Origin: Bacteroidota bacterium
Lineage (GTDB): Bacteria; Bacteroidota; Ignavibacteria; UBA10030; SZUA-254
Direction of reading: 5' to 3'
NCBI GenBank assembly: GCA_004322375.1
Contig: SCUC01000104.1
Coordinates: 1-14,898, forward strand
Length of the DNA stretch: 14,898 nt
The position numbers and the translations under genes were made by a program. This document shows positions 1 through 6,499 of this stretch, one piece after another (within the stretch, counting starts at the first letter, position 1; each line of letters opens with the position of its first letter). The notes below the pieces were generated by a model that was not told the DNA's origin, ran no database searches, and worked only from the letters and a program-made list of their open reading frames with translations.

Positions 1-95
1 ATGATACAGAAACTAAAGAATAGGAACGATAAAACCCTGAAAAGGTGAAATTATTCATTGATTTGATGCTCCTTCAGATTTGTGGCACAATAATC

Positions 96-446
96 TTAAG
101 GAACCATTCCTCTTTTTGAAGCTATCGCATAATATACAAGCAAAGCGCAGCCTGCAAACATGCAAACTAAACCGATAATTACACCTTCATTTGTATGGTA
201 ATATTCATGGAGGAAGTTGCCCACAACGATTGCAATCCCCACGGAAACGCAGAGAAGACCCCATTTCAATGCAGAATACGGATCGCGTCGAATTTCACGG
301 GTGAAAAACGCCTTAATCTCATCCGAAGAAAGACCTTTTTGCACCATCGCCATTCTCTCGCGATGACGCGCCGTTATAAAGGTAATAATCACAATTGATG
401 AAAAGAACACTAACATTATTGGTACAGCAATTTCTAAACCATCCAT
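96..446 (-). CDS. Small three-helix membrane protein, DUF6249-like
   Basis: A 116-residue protein with three hydrophobic segments: about residues 5-25, 60-80 and 88-108. Between the first and second lies a charged loop that includes the run RERMAMVQKGLS, which resembles the short membrane proteins grouped as DUF6249 in Bacteroidota-like genomes. That family assignment comes from memory of the pattern, not a search, and the biochemical function is unknown. The start is an ATG with GAAAG six bases upstream. The gene is divergent from an ECF sigma/anti-sigma pair across a 210-base gap, so it may belong to the same envelope-linked regulon, though nothing in the sequence proves this. There is no signal peptide cleavage site and no catalytic motif. 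Confidence 0.75.
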   Translation of the reverse strand: MDGLEIAVPIMLVFFSSIVIITFITARHRERMAMVQKGLSSDEIKAFFTREIRRDPYSALKWGLLCVSVGIAIVVGNFLHEYYHTNEGVIIGLVCMFAGCALLVYYAIASKRGMVP

Positions 447-612
447 AATAATCTTTCAAAATAAAAAAGTAGTTTTATCTTATTTGACTTCATCTTTTAA
501 TCCAAGGTTTCACTTCCTTCAAGCACAATCAACTGATAACTTACTCTTTACTCACCACTAACCACTCACCAACAATGTTTGGCTGCTCAAAAATTCTTTT
601 TATCTTCATCGG

Positions 613-642
613 TGAAACATAATACCTGCGTTTGAAGTCAAA
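613..642 (+). promoter_or_regulatory. Candidate ECF-type promoter of the sigma gene
   Basis: TGAAAC at 613-618 and GTCAAA at 637-642 are separated by 18 bases. The pair resembles group-IV (ECF) promoters, which carry an AAC-containing -35 box and a GTC-like -10 box. It ends 14 bases before the sigma factor ATG at 657, so a transcript would have a leader of only a few bases. Autoregulation is common for ECF sigma factors and is inferred here. The rest of the 447-656 gap is AT-rich and includes the repetitive run CACCACTAACCACTCACC; no other promoter stands out. Confidence 0.4.
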
Positions 643-656
643 CTAAATACATAGGA

Positions 657-1235
657 ATGTCTTCATCTGAACATGAAATTATCGAACAAATTCTTTCCGG
701 AAACAGGCTGCTGTATAGTCAGCTTGTAGAAGAATACAAGAACCGGAGCATGACTCTCGCGATGAGAATACTAAAAAACCGTGAAGAGGCAGAAGAAGCC
801 GTACAGGACGCGTTCGTGCGAGCGTATAATGCGTTAAGCAAGTTTGAACGACGTTCAAAATTCAGCACATGGCTCTATCGGATTATTTACAATGTTTGTC
901 TGTCAAAACTAAATAAACGGCAGGGCGAACAGTTGTTTGTGCGGGAGCAGGAGTATGATGATGCCTTTGATGAGCTTTCCCTGAGCTCCGTTCCATCGCT
1001 CGATTATGAGACGAAAGAACTGATAACTATTATTCAATCTTCAATAGACGAGCTGCCTCCAAAATACGGAACAATACTTTCGCTCTTCTATTTCCAGGAA
1101 CTGAGCTATGAAGAAATTTCTGAAGTAACGCGGTTGCCGTTAGGCACTGTAAAAACGCATTTGTTTCGGGCAAGAGCACGCCTCATTCAACGTCTCACTC
1201 AGGAATATGCAGTAGAAACCATAGAATCGTTATAA
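657..1235 (+). CDS. ECF-family RNA polymerase sigma factor
   Basis: A 192-residue sigma-70-family protein with only regions 2 and 4, as in group-IV ECF factors. Region 2 spans about residues 18-90 and contains EEAEEAVQDAFVRAY followed by FSTWLYRIIYN. Region 4 spans about 128-182 and contains LSYEEISEVTRLPLGTVKTHL, the helix-turn-helix that reads the -35 box. Length and layout are normal for the family. It directs core RNA polymerase to a small regulon, probably one responding to envelope stress. The next gene, two bases downstream, is its anti-sigma factor, so the two are surely co-transcribed. AGGA lies directly against the ATG, which is too close for a standard ribosome-binding site. With the candidate promoter at 613-642 the mRNA would be nearly leaderless. 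The regulon cannot be read from this window. Confidence 0.95.
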   Translation: MSSSEHEIIEQILSGNRLLYSQLVEEYKNRSMTLAMRILKNREEAEEAVQDAFVRAYNALSKFERRSKFSTWLYRIIYNVCLSKLNKRQGEQLFVREQEYDDAFDELSLSSVPSLDYETKELITIIQSSIDELPPKYGTILSLFYFQELSYEEISEVTRLPLGTVKTHLFRARARLIQRLTQEYAVETIESL

Positions 1236-1237
1236 CC

Positions 1238-1795
1238 ATGAACCATATCTCTGATTTTCACCTCCAAGAATACATTGACAACCTGCTTAACGAGAATGAA
1301 CGGTTGATAGTTTCTACTCATATCCATGAGTGTTCCCGATGCTCCGAGCGATACCATATATACTTGAAATTTAACCACGCCATTAAAAGAATCCCATTGG
1401 TAAACGTTAGTACAGGATTCACCGATAACGTGATGGCGACAATTGGCGTAAAAGATACCCCTTCATTCGCATGGAAAGTTCTGACGAACCTTGCTCCCCT
1501 TGTCATGGCAACAATTATCCTTTTAATCATTGCCGGAGCGCTTTACATTTCGGGAGCATGGAACAACACGGAATTTTCACATGCCGCTGGCATCACAAAA
1601 TCTTCCTATCAAGTAGTCTCTACATGGATTTCTCAGGGAACGCATCAGTTAAATACCTGGCTCCTGAAAATATTTCCTTTCCATTTTACCAACAATGGAA
1701 TCATGCTCACTGTGTTTCTTCTCTGCTTTTTTAGCGCGATCGGTCTTATGGATAAGTATCTGTTTGCCAACCTGATGAAAAGGAAGCAGCCTTGA
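1238..1795 (+). CDS. Zinc-finger (ZAS-type) transmembrane anti-sigma factor
   Basis: A 185-residue protein beginning two bases after the sigma stop codon. The N-terminus carries H28-x3-C32-x2-C35 (in HIHECSRC), the zinc-binding signature of ZAS anti-sigma domains, which hold ECF sigma factors inactive. Two hydrophobic helices follow, at about residues 84-104 and 152-172. They imply a cytoplasmic N-terminus, a periplasmic loop of about 45 residues, and a short positively charged cytoplasmic tail (MKRKQP). This two-helix layout differs from the single-pass form common in RseA/RsiW-like proteins. How the signal is sensed, by regulated proteolysis or by thiol oxidation at the zinc site, cannot be told from the sequence. 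The 64-base spacer after it, up to the convergent coaE, has no strong terminator, only a weak ACAC/GTGT hairpin. Confidence 0.88.
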   Translation: MNHISDFHLQEYIDNLLNENERLIVSTHIHECSRCSERYHIYLKFNHAIKRIPLVNVSTGFTDNVMATIGVKDTPSFAWKVLTNLAPLVMATIILLIIAGALYISGAWNNTEFSHAAGITKSSYQVVSTWISQGTHQLNTWLLKIFPFHFTNNGIMLTVFLLCFFSAIGLMDKYLFANLMKRKQP

Positions 1796-1859
1796 GCACT
1801 ACCTCCGGGCGCTTTGCGTTCTCCGCGTTTAATTTTACACGGGGGTGTTTAATTCAGCA

Positions 1860-2522
1860 CTACGTTGAATGTTGGCTGACATTATGCATTAAAGTATAGA
1901 TAAACCTGCACTTTTCGCGAAGCGCTTCAATATCCCCCGAATTATCTATCACAAAATCCGCCTTCGCCTCTTTTTTCTTAGAATCCATCTGTGCCTTCAT
2001 ACGGTTTAAAATCTCGCCACGGGAAGCCTTGTCCCGTTTCTCGATTCGTTCGATACATCGAGATTCATCAGCCCGCACGACAATAACATAATCGAACATC
2101 TCCTCAATCCCCGCCTCATAGATAAGAGCAGCTTCTACAATTAACAAGTTGCATTTTCCTGCGCGTCGCTCCTTCTCGATTATTTTTTTCAGCTCCTTTG
2201 TTACCGCCGGATGCACGATGGAGTTCAACTGTTCTCTTTTCTTTGCATCCGAAAAAACAGCGTCCGCGAGATGAGAACGATTCAGCGAGCCATCAGGCAG
2301 GTACGATTCTTTTCCGAAGCCGGTTTGAATGAGCTTCTTCACCGGGGCATTGGAAACCATAAGCTCTTTTGCAATCGAGTCAGCATAATACACCTTTGCC
2401 CCAAGCTGCGAAAAAATCTTCGCCGCTTCCGTTTTACCGCTGCCTATGTTGCCGGTGAGAGCGATGGTTAAGATCAGATTATCTTTTGGGATGATGATTT
2501 TTTCCTTCAGGATTGATGCCAA
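1860..2522 (-). CDS. coaE: Dephospho-CoA kinase
   Basis: Phosphorylates the 3'-hydroxyl of dephospho-CoA with ATP, the last step of coenzyme A synthesis in the cytoplasm. The P-loop GNIGSGKT falls at residues 24-31, followed by family features: the lid/CoA region with a YADSIAKELM stretch, the core segment LLIVEAALIYEAG, and the VIVVRADESRCIERIEKRD segment. At 220 residues it is slightly longer than the usual 195-210, because about 16 residues precede the normal N-terminus. The longest reading frame starts at a TTG (2522) inside the upstream gene, overlapping it by 44 bases. No ATG lies between the TTG and the P-loop, so the true start is uncertain; a rarer non-ATG codon nearer ILTIALTG is possible. 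It is the last gene of a minus-strand run and is convergent with the anti-sigma gene. Confidence 0.93.
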   Translation of the reverse strand: MASILKEKIIIPKDNLILTIALTGNIGSGKTEAAKIFSQLGAKVYYADSIAKELMVSNAPVKKLIQTGFGKESYLPDGSLNRSHLADAVFSDAKKREQLNSIVHPAVTKELKKIIEKERRAGKCNLLIVEAALIYEAGIEEMFDYVIVVRADESRCIERIEKRDKASRGEILNRMKAQMDSKKKEAKADFVIDNSGDIEALREKCRFIYTLMHNVSQHST

Positions 2523-2859
2523 TTGTATTCAGAAGTTCGCTGTAACTTACCGTCAATTCTCGTTTTATCTGCTTAGCTATCTTCTTATATGCTTGAAGAT
2601 GCAATTTCCTTAAATCTTTACTCAATATATCCGGTTCGGCTGAAATTTTTCGATAGGATTTATTTTCTATTCTTTCCTGAAATGGAATGAGACCTAAGCT
2701 ACAAGCGCAGAGCATAAAATCTTTTGCTTCTTCATGGTCACATCCTTCAAGGAGTAATTGCTTGAATATTCTATCAAAAGTAAAACGATCGTTTATTTGA
2801 TAGCATTCCTCCCCAACTTTTTCATATATTTTTTCTAAAGTAAGTTCTTCGTCTCTCAT
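2479..2859 (-). CDS. Unknown 126-residue protein coupled to nuclease-like gene
   Basis: I do not recognise this protein. It is predicted to be mostly helical and mixed-charge, with a basic segment at about residues 82-102 (DLRKLHLQAYKKIAKQIKR) and several cysteines around residues 18-55. There is no signal peptide or membrane segment. Its ATG shares one base with the stop codon of the upstream gene (TAATG), which implies translational coupling and a matched dosage of the two products. Its last 14 codons or so overlap the start of coaE. Base composition is AT-rich like its partner and unlike rny. As the partner of a putative nuclease it could be a specificity, accessory or immunity subunit, but this is only inference from position. 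It could also be a short relic maintained by coupling. Confidence 0.7.
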   Translation of the reverse strand: MRDEELTLEKIYEKVGEECYQINDRFTFDRIFKQLLLEGCDHEEAKDFMLCACSLGLIPFQERIENKSYRKISAEPDILSKDLRKLHLQAYKKIAKQIKRELTVSYSELLNTIGINPEGKNHHPKR

Positions 2860-3947
2860 TATTCTAAATACTTAAAATTGAGATTAAGCCTATTTCTTTT
2901 AAGCTGCAAATCAAGTTGAAGCATGTTGCTGATTTCTATGCCTAATGGGGTAAGATATACTTTATCATAATTTGTATTTGTTTTGATACGTTCAACTAAT
3001 CCTAACTCCATGCACCAGTTACAGGCAAACGTTAAGAACTCATACATCGTTCGGGAACGATAGCTAACATTGAATAAGCCGTTGACTAAATCGAGCCTAT
3101 GCTTTTCAAAATTCTTGATGTTGGGAATCCATTCTCCCCGTGTGACATCCAGAAACATCAATAGCCAAAAAATGTTGACTTTATGAGCTGTCCAATTCCC
3201 ATTGCTAATGATACGCAACAATAATTTCTTTTGCTCAACGGTCAAATCAACCGATGATAAATTAGTTGCAATATTGATGTCAGGATTAAAACTTTTTGTG
3301 TATTCTTCTCCGTTAGAGGTAAGTATAAAAGAATTTCGAGACTCTGCAATCATCTCAAAATCTAAAGCAAGACGAAGGTAGCATCGAAAATTAGTGGTAT
3401 TGTGTGATGTGAAATATTTTGCCACTTCCAAAGCGGACAAATATTCTTTATTATAGTCAATAAACGGCTTCAATATCTTATTGAGCCAGCGTAAGTAACA
3501 AATTGTATAATTGGCAGGTTTGGGCAGAGTTAGTCCAAAGTTCTGGTTCAGTTGCTCTACACAATTTGTATATATGGTTTTTACTGCATTTAAGGAGTAG
3601 GTCTTGATAAGAACATTATTGGCGATGCCGAAATCCTGTACAATCGTTTGAGCGGATTGCTTCGTTTCGTGAGCAAACAAAATACAATATTCTGTTTTCT
3701 CAGCATAGCGAACATGCTTGTAATTCAATATCTGGCTAAAACAATACTCCCTTTTGCTTTTAGAATCCAGTAATGTTTCTAGCTCAACAATAAGCTGTCT
3801 TTTTTGAGGATTCTCGACTACAAAATCAATTCTTCCAAAATCAGTTGTGATTTGCTGCCCCTTTTTAGCAGCAACTCTAAAATCAAGAACCTTTGAAAGA
3901 TAATCAAGTCGTTGAAGCAAGGTCCATTGAACTAAACCTTCTTGCAT
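2859..3947 (-). CDS. Putative PD-(D/E)XK-type nuclease with C-terminal helical/winged-helix-like region
   Basis: A 362-residue protein. The N-terminal part looks like a restriction-endonuclease fold: GRIDFVVENPQKRQLIVELE gives an acidic residue at D41 and an E55-L-E57 pair on two predicted strands. A helix follows with SQILNYKHV (Q72, Y76), then a strand, EYCILFAHE. This is the order of a PD-(D/E)XK core; the usual lysine is replaced by glutamate, as in BamHI (D94, E111, E113). The middle and C-terminus (about 150-345) are helical and may contain a winged-helix DNA-binding unit near FLTFACNWCMELGLVER. No methyltransferase gene lies nearby. I chose the ATG at 3947 because AAAGGA lies five bases before it; an ATG two codons earlier (3953) overlaps that site. 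It is AT-rich relative to rny: 20 G/C in 60 at 3361-3420 against 29 in 60 at 4801-4860. A specific family is not recognised. Confidence 0.65.
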   Translation of the reverse strand: MQEGLVQWTLLQRLDYLSKVLDFRVAAKKGQQITTDFGRIDFVVENPQKRQLIVELETLLDSKSKREYCFSQILNYKHVRYAEKTEYCILFAHETKQSAQTIVQDFGIANNVLIKTYSLNAVKTIYTNCVEQLNQNFGLTLPKPANYTICYLRWLNKILKPFIDYNKEYLSALEVAKYFTSHNTTNFRCYLRLALDFEMIAESRNSFILTSNGEEYTKSFNPDINIATNLSSVDLTVEQKKLLLRIISNGNWTAHKVNIFWLLMFLDVTRGEWIPNIKNFEKHRLDLVNGLFNVSYRSRTMYEFLTFACNWCMELGLVERIKTNTNYDKVYLTPLGIEISNMLQLDLQLKRNRLNLNFKYLE

Positions 3948-4019
3948 AACCATCCTTTGTAATTAGGATTCTAGTGTTTGCTTAGTATTTCGGATTTCGA
4001 AATTAGAATTTCAATACCT

Positions 4020-5582
4020 TTATCTAGCGTACGCGACCGAACGTCTCTCCCGTATCACTGTTACCTTCACCTGTCCCGGGTACTCCATATCCGATTGGAT
4101 TTTTGTGGCAATGTCGTTCGCGAGCATATCCGCCATTGCGTCGTCAATCTTTTCATGCTCTACGATAACGCGGATTTCCCTTCCCGCCTGAATGGCGTAC
4201 GTCTTTTCCACCCCGTTAAATGATTTAGCAAGATTCTCAAGCTTCTCCAACCGTTTCGCGTAAATTTCTACAGATTCACGCCGCGCGCCCGGTCTTGCAC
4301 CGCTAATTGCGTCCGCAGATTGCACGAGAGCGGCGATGGGATGTTCCATAGGGATGTCTTCGTGATGTGAACCGACTGCATTCACGACAATCGGATGCTC
4401 GCGAAGTTTTTTCAAAAAATCATGACCGATAAGCGCATGAGGTCCCTCAACGTTTTTGTTCATTGTCTTCCCTATATCGTGAAGCAAGCCGGCACGTTTC
4501 GCGAGGCTGATGTCAATACCAAGTTCCGCTGCCATCAAGCCGGTAAGGTGCGCAACCTCGATGCTGTGGGCAAGCAGGTTCTGACCGTAGCTCCACCGGT
4601 ACTTCATCAACCCGATATGGCGAAGCACTTCTTCCTCGCCGCCGTGTAGACCGAGCTCGCTTAACGCGTTTTCACCGATGTGAAGAATTTCTTCATCAAT
4701 ATCTTTTCTCACCTTTTCGATGATTTCTTCAATCCTCGCCGGATGAATTCTGCCATCGGCAACAAGGCGTTCGAGAGCGATTCTTGCTACTTCACGCCGC
4801 AGAGGATCAAACGAAGAGAGTATCACCGCTTCCGGCGTGTCATCTACGATAACATCAACGCCGGTAGAACCTTCAAACGAGCGGATATTACGCCCTTCCT
4901 TGCCTATAATGCGTCCTTTCACCTCATCGCTGCCAAGATTTAATACGCTGACAGTGGATTCTACGCTGTAATCCGATGCCACGCGCTGGATTGCCTGCAC
5001 AATCACCTTTTGCGCTTCTTTCTTTGCCTCAAGCTTGGCGTTATCCCGGATTTCTTTAATGGTTTGCGCCACTTCTGAACGGGCATCGCTCACGAGGTTT
5101 GCCATCAACATTTTCTTCGCTTCATCGCGGGTCATGCCGGAAACCCGTTCCAATCTCTGGTTTTCTTCCTGAACCAATTTTTGAACCATCGCATTTTTTT
5201 CGTCGAGATGCTTTACTTTCTCATCAAGCTCCCGGCGTTGGTGATTCAACTCCTTTTCTTTTCTATCCATAAGCTCGACTCTCCGTTCCAGATTTTCTTC
5301 CCGCGAACCAAGCTGACGTTCAAATGCCTGCAACTTGCTACGTTTCTGGTTGATGTCTTGCTCTACTTCCTGCTTTTTCTTGTACCACTCATCTTTTACT
5401 TCAAGAAGCTTTTCTTTTTTGATGTTTACGGCGTCGCGATCTGCGTCGGCGAGAATTTGTTTTGCGCGCTCTTCGGCAGTGGCAATTTTATTCCGCCCGA
5501 TGCGGGAATTCACTAGCCACCCGGCGCCAAACGAGATTGCGGTAAGAACAACTGTAATAATGATTATAATTTCAACTTGCAT
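4020..5582 (-). CDS. rny: Ribonuclease Y, membrane-anchored endoribonuclease
   Basis: A 520-residue protein, the usual length for RNase Y, which starts mRNA decay by endonucleolytic cleavage at the membrane. Residues 4-24 form an N-terminal transmembrane helix (EIIIIITVVLTAISFGAGWL). A long charged coiled coil spans about 30-200. A KH RNA-binding domain follows, with its GxxG loop at GKEG (227-230) inside GRIIGKEGRNIRSFEG. The HD phosphohydrolase domain starts near H339 and has the metal-binding doublet in LLHDIGK (H368-D369), followed by HALIGH and GSHHEDIP. The C-terminus ends VTVIRERRSVAYAR, as in the family. The start ATG is preceded by GAGGG at five bases, inside a small hairpin that may limit translation. 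It lies downstream of zapA and a structured RNA, a context I associate with Bacteroidota-like genomes. Confidence 0.97.
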   Translation of the reverse strand: MQVEIIIIITVVLTAISFGAGWLVNSRIGRNKIATAEERAKQILADADRDAVNIKKEKLLEVKDEWYKKKQEVEQDINQKRSKLQAFERQLGSREENLERRVELMDRKEKELNHQRRELDEKVKHLDEKNAMVQKLVQEENQRLERVSGMTRDEAKKMLMANLVSDARSEVAQTIKEIRDNAKLEAKKEAQKVIVQAIQRVASDYSVESTVSVLNLGSDEVKGRIIGKEGRNIRSFEGSTGVDVIVDDTPEAVILSSFDPLRREVARIALERLVADGRIHPARIEEIIEKVRKDIDEEILHIGENALSELGLHGGEEEVLRHIGLMKYRWSYGQNLLAHSIEVAHLTGLMAAELGIDISLAKRAGLLHDIGKTMNKNVEGPHALIGHDFLKKLREHPIVVNAVGSHHEDIPMEHPIAALVQSADAISGARPGARRESVEIYAKRLEKLENLAKSFNGVEKTYAIQAGREIRVIVEHEKIDDAMADMLANDIATKIQSDMEYPGQVKVTVIRERRSVAYAR

Positions 5583-5585
5583 AAA

Positions 5586-5598
5586 TACCCTCAGGGTA
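5586..5598 (-). promoter_or_regulatory. Hairpin covering the rny ribosome-binding site
   Basis: On the minus strand the leader reads TACCC-TGA-GGGTA followed by TTT and the rny ATG. The stem of five perfect pairs contains the GAGGG ribosome-binding site, so folding would hide it. The sequence is directly visible; a regulatory role, for example translational control of RNase Y, is inference. Confidence 0.4.
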
Positions 5599-5660
5599 AT
5601 CGTTTTCGATAGACGTATGGAAATAACTCGCGATGACCGTTTTAAAAAATCCAGTCTCTG

Positions 5661-5678
5661 AAACCGATGAATCGGTTT
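5661..5678. repeat. Perfect hairpin in the rny leader region
   Basis: AAACCGA-TTCA-TCGGTTT on the minus strand, a seven-pair stem with a four-base loop. On the minus strand a run of six T begins about a dozen bases after the stem, too far for a standard intrinsic terminator. On the plus strand only TTTTG follows. It could be a leader structure of rny or a protein-binding palindrome. Confidence 0.4.
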
Positions 5679-5715
5679 TGTATCGTGAGTATCGTATAGC
5701 CGACGATTTTAGCAT

Positions 5716-5739
5716 AGCCCACGACTTAAGTCGTGGGCT
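5716..5739. repeat. 24-base perfect palindrome, REP/IS200-end-like
   Basis: AGCCCACGACTT is followed immediately by its exact reverse complement, giving twelve pairs with no spacer. Very similar CCCACGACTT...GTCGTGGG hairpins are, as I recall, the imperfect palindromes at ends of IS200/IS605-family elements and in REP sequences mobilised by RAYT transposases. No transposase gene is present here, so this would be a solitary copy. It could also act in transcription arrest between the structured RNA and rny, but no T-run follows on either strand. Confidence 0.6.
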
Positions 5740-5802
5740 GCTATATGTGTCATTTAAAAAATTGTTTTAACGATTTCCTAGAAACAGTCAACTTGAGTAA
5801 AT

Positions 5803-6048
5803 AAAAAACCGCACTTGCCTGTCAGCATTTGAAAGAATCTCTTTCACATGCACAGTGGGTACCCGCCAGAACATTTCTTGTATCCACTGTGTCCCGCACT
5901 GAAAATCAGTCGAAACAACCCGTTGCCGGGTGTGGCCCGCAATACGATGCTCGTGAGTCAAGTTCCCTAGACGTATCACTTGTCAGATTCATCATATGAT
6001 TGACATTCGCCCCGTACAACAGGACGTTGGCATTAAGTGCGGTTTTTA
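5803..6048 (-). ncRNA. ssrS: Structured RNA closed by a 13-bp stem; candidate 6S RNA
   Basis: On the minus strand, AAAAACCGCACTT (6047-6035) pairs perfectly with AAGTGCGGTTTTT (5815-5803), and GCC/GGC extends the stem inward after a three-base bulge. Inside are further helices. CACAGTGG/CCACTGTG (5884-5891 with 5851-5858) encloses GGCGGGTAC. An ACCCG-GCAA-CGGGT hairpin (5918-5931) has a GNRA loop. GAAAGA/TCTTTC (5831-5845) and ACTGA/TCAGT form smaller hairpins. The element begins about 40 bases after the zapA stop and lies before rny. zapA-ssrS linkage is established in proteobacteria, and I recall 6S at this position in Bacteroidota-like genomes. 6S RNA binds the housekeeping RNA polymerase as a promoter mimic. 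The several side hairpins are not the simple long rod of classical 6S, so another ncRNA class remains possible. Open frames across it look like chance. Confidence 0.55.
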
Positions 6049-6089
6049 TTAAACACTGCACTAGTATGGGAAAGAACAGTATTCGCCTA

Positions 6090-6383
6090 TCAGGCGGAAT
6101 GCAAGCACTCGTCGAGAGCGGTGTGCATTTTATCGAGCTCACCCTCGACGAGAGTGGAAAACGACCGGTGCTTTTCTCGCTCTTTCAGCAAGTCTTCTGT
6201 GATATTTAATGCTGAGAGAACAGCAACTGTTAATGGCGGTTGCTCCGGGATGCGTTGATGAATGGATTGTATCATCTCATCAACGTAAATAGCAACTTTT
6301 TTAGTCAGTTCTTCGCTTTCACCGCGTAATGGATATTCCGAACCAAAGATTTTTACTTTGATGCTTTTTCCGTCTGTTGGCAT
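6090..6383 (-). CDS. zapA: Cell division protein ZapA
   Basis: A 97-residue protein matching ZapA, which bundles FtsZ protofilaments at the division ring. The N-terminal beta/alpha part has IKVKIFGSEYPLRGESEE (about 8-25), then KKVAIYVDEMIQSI. A helix follows, LTVAVLSALNITEDLLKEREK (about 51-71), ending in a coiled-coil tail for dimer and tetramer formation. Length is typical (about 90-110). The start is an ATG without a clear ribosome-binding site. A short hairpin, CGCCT-GAT-AGGCG, straddles the stop codon. Between this gene and its upstream neighbour (a coiled-coil protein) lies a GC-rich inverted repeat. The candidate 6S RNA begins about 40 bases downstream. Confidence 0.9.
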   Translation of the reverse strand: MPTDGKSIKVKIFGSEYPLRGESEELTKKVAIYVDEMIQSIHQRIPEQPPLTVAVLSALNITEDLLKEREKHRSFSTLVEGELDKMHTALDECLHSA

Positions 6384-6421
6384 AGTTCTATTGTATTGAT
6401 ACTCTTGTTGTTTTTCTCCCC

Positions 6422-6488
6422 CCTCACCCCTTAATCCCCTCTCTCTACCGAGAGCTGTAAGCCCGATGGGAGAGGGGCAGGGGTGAGG
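6422..6488. repeat. GC-rich inverted repeat, dispersed-hairpin type
   Basis: CCTCACCCC-TTAAT-CCCCTCTC (6422-6443) pairs with GAGAGGGG-CA-GGGGTGAGG (6470-6488), a 17-pair stem with an asymmetric internal loop and a 26-base terminal loop. Within it CTCTC-TACC-GAGAG can form a competing small hairpin. The arms resemble the CCCTCACCCC...GGGGTGAGGG hairpins found dispersed in many bacterial genomes. It sits between the coiled-coil gene and zapA, so it lies within their shared transcript. A related hairpin occurs at 10690-10718. Confidence 0.7.
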
Positions 6489-6499
6489 TGGGTAATATA

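Noticed and set aside
1..48. Short plus-strand frame at the left edge encoding about 15 residues
   Set aside because: Too short, with no ribosome-binding site visible and no recognisable similarity; it could be the tail of an upstream gene but cannot be supported.
3954..4019. Short GAAATT/AATTTC inverted repeat after rny as a terminator
   Set aside because: The stem is AT-only with a very short loop and no T-run; it looks like low-complexity spacer sequence.
5788..6142. Overlapping minus-strand frames of 63 and 78 codons across the structured RNA
   Set aside because: They lie on stem arms of the candidate RNA, have no protein-like composition and no good start sites; one also overlaps zapA out of frame.
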